Positions 5,067 through 8,920 of a stretch of 8,920 nt of DNA are shown piece by piece. The notes below the pieces were generated by a model, which made no database searches, had not been told where the DNA came from, and saw only the letters and a program-made list of their open reading frames with translations. The stretch covers positions 1 to 8,920 of the forward strand of contig CAYSYH010000029.1 of assembly GCA_964435455.1 (NCBI GenBank), given 5' to 3'. Made by a program: the position numbers and the translations under genes. This stretch comes from CAYSYH01 sp964435455 (lineage in GTDB: Bacteria > Patescibacteriota > WWE3 > 2-01-FULL-39-13 > JAACPI01). Position 1 is the stretch's first letter, and the number at the start of each line of letters is the position of its first letter.

Positions 5067-6875
5067 ATGTTATTAAAAAAAGACATTAAAACTAAATGGG
5101 ATTTAACACCACTTTTAAAAGAGGAATTAACCGATGAGTTATTTAAAGAAAAGTTAAGGATTTATAAAAAAAAGAATCTTGTTTTTGTTAAAAAATGGAG
5201 AGCTAATAAGGACTACTTGCGTTCTCCCAAAGTTTTAAAGCAAGCTTTAGATGAATATTCTACTCTTTTAGAAAATAATTATACTTCAGGGACTCTTTCT
5301 TATTACTTATCATTACGTTATTACTTGAATCAAACAGATTCTACTTTGAAAGGCTTTTTAAACAAAGTAGAAGAATTTAATACTGAGATATCAAATCAAA
5401 TGACTTTTTTTAATTTGCAACTATCTAAGGTATCTAAAAAACAACAGTCTATTTTTTTAAAAAGCCCTATTTTAAAAGACTATAAACATTATTTATCTAG
5501 ATTATTTAAACTTTCTAGTCATTATTTAAGTGAACGAGAGGAAAATTTAATAAATATGCTTAATCCCGTAAGTTATGCAAATTGGTCCAAGCTAACTAAA
5601 GAACTTTTATATAGAGAATGGAGAGAGGTATATGTTACACCTACAAAAAAAAGTAAAAAATCTTTTGAAGAAATTTTATCTTTATTAAGTAATAAAAATA
5701 AAATAGTTAGGGATAACGCAGCTAAGGTTTTTAATTCTATACTTAGTACTTGGGTGGATGTTGCCGAAAGAGAATATAATAATTTACTTCAATTTCGTAA
5801 TATACAGGACTCTCTTAGAGGATATAAAAGGCCCGATGAGTTTAGGCATATTTCTACAGATATGGATACCAAAGTTGTAGATACCTTAATTAAATCTGTT
5901 ACAGATAATTTTAATATTTCAAAAAGGTATTATAAATTAAAATCTCGTTTATTTGGTGTAAAAAAATTAGCTTATCATGAAAGGAATGTTCCTTATGGTT
6001 CTTTGAGTAGTAAAATAACTTATACCAAAGCTGTTAACCTTGTGTATACAGTTTTTAAAAATTTAGATGACGATTTTGGCAGAATATTCAAGAATTTTGT
6101 AACTCAAGGAAACATTGATGTCTTTCCTAAACGAGGAAAGTGGGGTGGTGCTTTTTGCATACATAACCTTATTAAACATCCCACTTATATTTTATTAAAT
6201 TATACTTCCAGAATAGAAGATATTACTACTTTAGCTCACGAGGTTGGACACGGAATAAATAATGAGCTTATGAAAAAGCAAAATCCTTTAAACTTTTCAT
6301 CTCCCTTATCTACAGCAGAAGTAGCAAGTACTTTTATGGAGGACTTCGTTTTAGATTTTTTAGAAAGAAATCTTAATGAGGAAGAGGTGCTATCTTTACA
6401 AATGATGCGTTTAAACGATTTAATTTCTACTATATTTAGGCAAGTGGCTGCCTATAACTTTGAATTTGATACACACACTGTATTTAGAAAAAAAGGTTAT
6501 TTATCAAAAAAAGAATTAGGGGATTTGTTTACAAAACATATGAAGTCTTATATGGGCAATTATGTAGAACAATCTCCCGGTAGTCAAAATTGGTGGGTTT
6601 ATTGGAGTCACTTTAGAACACCTTTTTATGTTTATACTTATGCATCTGGTTTACTTATATCTAAATATATGCAAAAAAAAGTAAAAGAGAATCCTAAATT
6701 TATTAAACACGTTAAGGAGTTTTTATCTGCTGGTAGTAGTGATTCCCCTAAAAATTTATTTAAAAAAATGGGTATAGATATTGCAAAAAAATCCTTTTGG
6801 TTACAAGGTTTAAAAGAAATAGATTTATTGCTAACAAAAACAGAACAATTAGCAAAACGACTCAATAAAATATAA
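5067..6875 (+). CDS. pepF: Oligoendopeptidase F, M3-family zinc metallopeptidase
   Basis: A 602-residue cytosolic peptidase that degrades oligopeptides, usual length for the family. The N-terminus KTKWDLTPLLKEEL matches the typical 'WDLspL' start, supporting this ATG although no Shine-Dalgarno precedes it. The zinc site is HEVGH (391-395), with the third ligand expected at Glu418 in STAEVASTFMED. Upstream, GGAFCIHN and PTYILLNYT are family landmarks. Near the C-terminus HFRTPFYVYTYASG (His515 onward) supplies the His and Tyr that contact substrate and transition state in M3 enzymes. The residue after HEVGHGI is Asn where His is common (GHamH), but the ligands are intact, so the enzyme should be active. 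It lies 13 bases after the antiporter and probably shares its transcript. In a host-dependent cell it could help recycle imported peptides; that is inference. Confidence 0.95.
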   Translation: MLLKKDIKTKWDLTPLLKEELTDELFKEKLRIYKKKNLVFVKKWRANKDYLRSPKVLKQALDEYSTLLENNYTSGTLSYYLSLRYYLNQTDSTLKGFLNKVEEFNTEISNQMTFFNLQLSKVSKKQQSIFLKSPILKDYKHYLSRLFKLSSHYLSEREENLINMLNPVSYANWSKLTKELLYREWREVYVTPTKKSKKSFEEILSLLSNKNKIVRDNAAKVFNSILSTWVDVAEREYNNLLQFRNIQDSLRGYKRPDEFRHISTDMDTKVVDTLIKSVTDNFNISKRYYKLKSRLFGVKKLAYHERNVPYGSLSSKITYTKAVNLVYTVFKNLDDDFGRIFKNFVTQGNIDVFPKRGKWGGAFCIHNLIKHPTYILLNYTSRIEDITTLAHEVGHGINNELMKKQNPLNFSSPLSTAEVASTFMEDFVLDFLERNLNEEEVLSLQMMRLNDLISTIFRQVAAYNFEFDTHTVFRKKGYLSKKELGDLFTKHMKSYMGNYVEQSPGSQNWWVYWSHFRTPFYVYTYASGLLISKYMQKKVKENPKFIKHVKEFLSAGSSDSPKNLFKKMGIDIAKKSFWLQGLKEIDLLLTKTEQLAKRLNKI

Positions 6876-6893
6876 GTATAGGCTAATATTTGC

Positions 6894-6921
6894 TAGACTA
6901 ATTATTTAAATGTTTTATAAT
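6894..6921 (+). promoter_or_regulatory. Promoter of trxB
   Basis: TAGACT (6894-6899), a 16-base spacer and a perfect TATAAT (6916-6921) predict a start near 6928 and a 25-base T-rich leader without a Shine-Dalgarno. The other TATAAT at 6949-6954 overlaps the start codon and cannot serve this gene. Confidence 0.45.
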
Positions 6922-6952
6922 AAGATAGCTTGCTAATTTTTATTTTTTTATA

Positions 6953-7888
6953 ATGAATTCAAATAATTCTAATGTATATAATGTTATAATAGTTGGGTCT
7001 GGCCCCGCAGGTTTAACTGCAGCTATTTACACAGGTAGGGCTCACTTAAGTCCTTTAGTTATTGCAGGTAATGAACCTGGTGGTCAATTGATGGGTACTA
7101 CAGCTGTAGATAACTTTCCTGGGTTTCCTCAGGGTATTTTAGGTCCAGAACTTATGCAAAATATGATAAGGCAGGCAGAACGTTTTGGTGCTAAATTAAT
7201 TAATCAGAATGCTACAAAATTAGAATTGGCTGATAGCTTAAAGAAAGTTTTTGTTAATGATACTGTTTATACATCTAAAACAGTAATATTGGCTATGGGT
7301 TCTTCCCCACGAAGGTTAGGTTTGCCTGCGGAACAAAAATTTTGGGGTAGAGGTGTCTCTACTTGTGCTACTTGTGATGGGGCTTTTTATAAAGATAAAG
7401 TAGTTGCTGTTGTAGGGGGTGGAGATAGTGCTGCGGAAGAATCAACTTTTTTAACTAAATTTGCCACAAAAGTTTATGTTTTGGTGCGCAAGGATTTTAT
7501 GAAGGCATCTAAAATAATGCAAGATAAGGTTTTTTCTAATCCCAAAATAGAGGTTTTATGGAATACTGAAGTTGTAGATATTTTAGGTGAACAAACTGTT
7601 ACAGGTTTGATGATAAAAAATAATAAAACTAATGATATAAAAGAGCTAAAAGTGGATGGAATGTTCTTGGCCATTGGACATGAACCTAATACAGAATTAG
7701 TTAAGGAGCAGTTAGAATTAGATAGCCATGGCTATATAAAAACACAAGATTGTACTACAAAAACAAGCTTGCCTGGCGTTTTTGTTGCTGGTGATATTTA
7801 TGATTATAAATATAAGCAAGCTATAACTTCTGCTGGTATGGGATGTAAAGCAGCCATAGATGCAGAATTATTTATTCATACTAATTAA
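6953..7888 (+). CDS. trxB: Thioredoxin-disulfide reductase
   Basis: A 311-residue FAD enzyme that passes electrons from NAD(P)H to thioredoxin in the cytosol. The FAD-binding motif is GSGPAG (15-20), followed by GGQLM and the NFPGFP segment (54-59). The redox disulfide is CATC (138-141), and the pyridine-nucleotide motif is GGGDSA (155-160). The C-terminal FAD motif is VFVAGDIYDYKYKQAITSAGMGC, near-diagnostic for TrxB. The phosphate-binding motif HRRxxxR of E. coli is VRKxxxK here (178-184), so charge is kept at two or three positions but His and two Arg are changed; preference for NADPH over NADH is less certain. The ATG lacks a Shine-Dalgarno. No thioredoxin gene is in the window. The RskA-like gene follows after 49 bases and may be partly co-transcribed. 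Confidence 0.97.
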   Translation: MNSNNSNVYNVIIVGSGPAGLTAAIYTGRAHLSPLVIAGNEPGGQLMGTTAVDNFPGFPQGILGPELMQNMIRQAERFGAKLINQNATKLELADSLKKVFVNDTVYTSKTVILAMGSSPRRLGLPAEQKFWGRGVSTCATCDGAFYKDKVVAVVGGGDSAAEESTFLTKFATKVYVLVRKDFMKASKIMQDKVFSNPKIEVLWNTEVVDILGEQTVTGLMIKNNKTNDIKELKVDGMFLAIGHEPNTELVKEQLELDSHGYIKTQDCTTKTSLPGVFVAGDIYDYKYKQAITSAGMGCKAAIDAELFIHTN

Positions 7889-7925
7889 ATTTAAACTACT
7901 TATAGAACTGTTTTAACTAGTGCTG

Positions 7926-7931
7926 TACAAT
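7926..7931 (+). promoter_or_regulatory. -10 element of the RskA-domain gene, predicting a leaderless start
   Basis: TACAAT lies so that transcription would begin at 7938, the A of the chosen ATG. No good -35 is visible. If real it favours 7938 over the GTG at 7920, which would lie upstream of the transcript. Confidence 0.4.
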
Positions 7932-7937
7932 ATACGT

Positions 7938-8660
7938 ATGCGCTTGAGAAACTTTGTTTCATATTTATGGGTATTTTTTATGTTTGTTTTGGCGGGTTTT
8001 GGTTCTTTTTACATAATTACTGGGGAAAACATATTAACAGGACAAAAAAGAGACTCTTCCAAAGTTTTACCTGCTAAAGATGTAGATTTAACTCAATTAA
8101 ATTTAGAAGCTACCGAAAAAGAAAAAGAAGAATCTCTTTCTCCAGAGCTTTTACTATTTAACGAGGCTATGGCTAAAACCACCGATAAATCAGGAGTTAG
8201 ATTAAATGCAGTTCAAAAAAGTGAAGCAGCCGTTTTTTATAGATTTGGATATGATTCTAAATCTAATACTTATTATGTAGCTGCTTTTGCTTCGGGCTTA
8301 GACCCTAAAAAAAATTATATTGTTTGGCTTAGAAACGATATAGGAGAGCCCTTTAAGTTAGGTGTGTTAAAAGAATTAGATAAATCGGGGGTTTTAAAGC
8401 TAGGGTATAAAACCGATGATTCTTCTATAACAAGTTACGATTTTGCTGCCATAACAATAGAGGGATCAGAAAATGTGGAAAATAAAGATGAATTGACCCC
8501 TTCCTTTGACGAAAAAAGTATTGTTTTTAAATCTTCTTTTAATCCTAAAGAAGTTTGGGGTGAAAAGGCCTTAGTTAATATAACTAAAGAAAATACAGAT
8601 TCTTCTAAAAGCTCTTCTTTAAATTCAGAAAAGTCTAAAGAGACTAAAAATACTAATTAG
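7938..8660 (+). CDS. Membrane-anchored protein with an RskA-like (anti-sigma-K C-terminal) domain
   Basis: 240 residues from ATG 7938; a GTG at 7920 would add six. Residues 10-28 are one membrane helix after a basic start (MRLRNFVSYLW), placing the rest outside. Residues ~38-85 are a charged linker. Residues ~92-218 resemble the extracytoplasmic domain of anti-sigma-K factors: YYVAAFASGLDPKKNYIVWLRNDIG (112-136) corresponds to the 'LPpgktYqlWli' core, LGVLKELDKSGVLKLGY (141-157) to the 'aGtf..d..G' part and YDFAAITIEGSENVENK (167-183) to the 'favTvEp.ggs' part. The end is a Ser/Lys/Asn-rich tail. There is no N-terminal zinc-binding anti-sigma domain and no sigma factor gene beside it, so sigma regulation should not be assumed; stand-alone domains of this kind are common in CPR genomes as I recall. 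Its stop lies inside a palindrome. Confidence 0.75.
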   Translation: MRLRNFVSYLWVFFMFVLAGFGSFYIITGENILTGQKRDSSKVLPAKDVDLTQLNLEATEKEKEESLSPELLLFNEAMAKTTDKSGVRLNAVQKSEAAVFYRFGYDSKSNTYYVAAFASGLDPKKNYIVWLRNDIGEPFKLGVLKELDKSGVLKLGYKTDDSSITSYDFAAITIEGSENVENKDELTPSFDEKSIVFKSSFNPKEVWGEKALVNITKENTDSSKSSSLNSEKSKETKNTN

Positions 8661-8668
8661 TATTTTTA
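8645..8668. terminator. 24-base perfect AT-rich palindrome at the end of the RskA-domain gene
   Basis: TAAAAATACTAA is followed immediately by its reverse complement TTAGTATTTTTA. As RNA it folds as a 10-bp stem with an AAUU loop ending in a run of U. The stop codon TAG lies within it. With only one G-C pair the hairpin is weak, so its action as a terminator is uncertain. Confidence 0.35.
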
Positions 8669-8681
8669 AATTTTATTTATA

Positions 8682-8709
8682 TTGACTATTTTTGTGTAAG
8701 GTTTATATT
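8682..8709 (+). promoter_or_regulatory. Promoter of tRNA-Ile
   Basis: TTGACT (8682-8687), a 16-base spacer and TATATT (8704-8709) form the best two-hexamer promoter in the window. The predicted start near 8716 is four bases before the tRNA. Confidence 0.65.
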
Positions 8710-8719
8710 AATGCATAGG

Positions 8720-8796
8720 GCGCGTTTAGCTCAGCTGGTCAGAGCACCAAGCTTATACCTTGGGGGTCCCTGGTTCGAGTCCAGGAACGCGCACCA
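8720..8796 (+). tRNA. tRNA-Ile, anticodon UAU
   Basis: A 77-base tRNA with perfect arms: acceptor GCGCGTT/AACGCGC, A73 and encoded CCA, D stem GCTC/GAGC, anticodon stem CCAAG/CTTGG and T stem CCTGG/CCAGG. The loop CTTATAC gives anticodon TAT (UAU in RNA), which reads AUA. Most bacteria read AUA with a CAU tRNA whose C34 is changed to lysidine by TilS; a genuine UAU tRNA is uncommon and known from a few lineages such as Mycoplasma mobile, which lacks TilS. A73 and the A35-U36 pair fit isoleucine identity. Confidence 0.95.
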
Positions 8797-8891
8797 TAAT
8801 AAAAATTAATGTTTTTGGGTTGTTTTGCATAAGGAAAACGAAAAGAGGGCCTTTTTTATATATCCTTTCAATAACATACTTTAAGCTTGCG

Positions 8892-8900
8892 TGGTATAAA
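8892..8900 (+). promoter_or_regulatory. Extended -10 promoter for a gene starting at the right edge
   Basis: TGGTATAAA matches the extended -10 seen before the tRNAs. Transcription would start near 8907. The window ends with ATGGAGAACG, either a start codon or the 5' end of another tRNA (GGAGAAC at 8913). The stretch 8797-8891 holds no gene I can support. Confidence 0.4.
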
Positions 8901-8920
8901 TTCAAGGTATATGGAGAACG

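Noticed and set aside
6638..6865. Minus-strand open frame of 75 codons
   Set aside because: Fully antisense to the conserved C-terminal part of pepF, with no start signals.
7474..7674. Minus-strand open frame of 66 codons
   Set aside because: Fully antisense to trxB, without a promoter or ribosome binding site.
8838..8860. Possible terminator around AAAAGAGGGCCTTTTTT
   Set aside because: The stem needs a G-U pair and a three-base loop, with mostly A-T pairs; not strong enough to support, though the T run is suggestive.
1..8920. Insertion sequence, transposase, phage or defence island
   Set aside because: No transposase, integrase, nuclease, toxin or helicase gene is seen, and no terminal repeats flank any block.

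Overview
The window is strongly AT-rich and bacterial. It suggests a small-genome member of the Candidate Phyla Radiation (Patescibacteria), possibly Microgenomates-like. The reasons are family-level resemblance only: a PH-like two-helix membrane protein, a PepSY-like secreted protein with a Lys/Asp/Glu-rich linker, a membrane-anchored RskA-like domain, CCA-encoding tRNAs and compact gene packing. No phylogenetic marker gene is present, so the placement is an inference. All intact coding regions read through under the standard code, and every complete gene ends in TAA or TAG.

Layout, left to right. (1) 1-711, minus strand: an unrecognised protein running off the left edge, preceded by a single-domain RRM RNA-binding protein. 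The RRM leader can fold so that part of its Shine-Dalgarno is paired. (2) 862-1305, plus strand: tRNA-Ser(CGA), tRNA-Pro(GGG) and tRNA-Arg(GCG). (3) 1383-2585, plus strand: a secreted or anchored protein with a charged low-complexity segment and three ~26-residue repeats. It converges tail to tail, through a shared CTAG, on (4) 2582-3580, minus strand: two abutting genes for membrane proteins. (5) 3581-3668: a short divergent promoter region. (6) 3669-6875, plus strand: a CPA2/Kef-type cation/proton antiporter whose N-terminal signal peptide lies in a different frame from the rest, then an M3-family oligoendopeptidase F 13 nt downstream. (7) 6953-8660, plus strand: thioredoxin reductase and an RskA-domain membrane protein. 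(8) 8682-8796: tRNA-Ile(UAU) with its own promoter. A further promoter-like element follows near the right edge.

The genes do not form one recognisable pathway. They look like core housekeeping functions: ion homeostasis, peptide turnover, thiol redox, translation and envelope proteins. The most notable points are the probable frameshift in the antiporter at a T6 run that is also a canonical -1 slippery heptamer; two tRNAs with anticodons unusual for bacteria (Ile-UAU and Arg-GCG), which may reflect a decoding set that needs neither lysidine nor inosine; the possible SD-occluding leader of the RRM gene; and the scarcity of Shine-Dalgarno sequences elsewhere, with at least two promoters placed for leaderless or near-leaderless messages. 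I did not find a convincing new multi-gene system.
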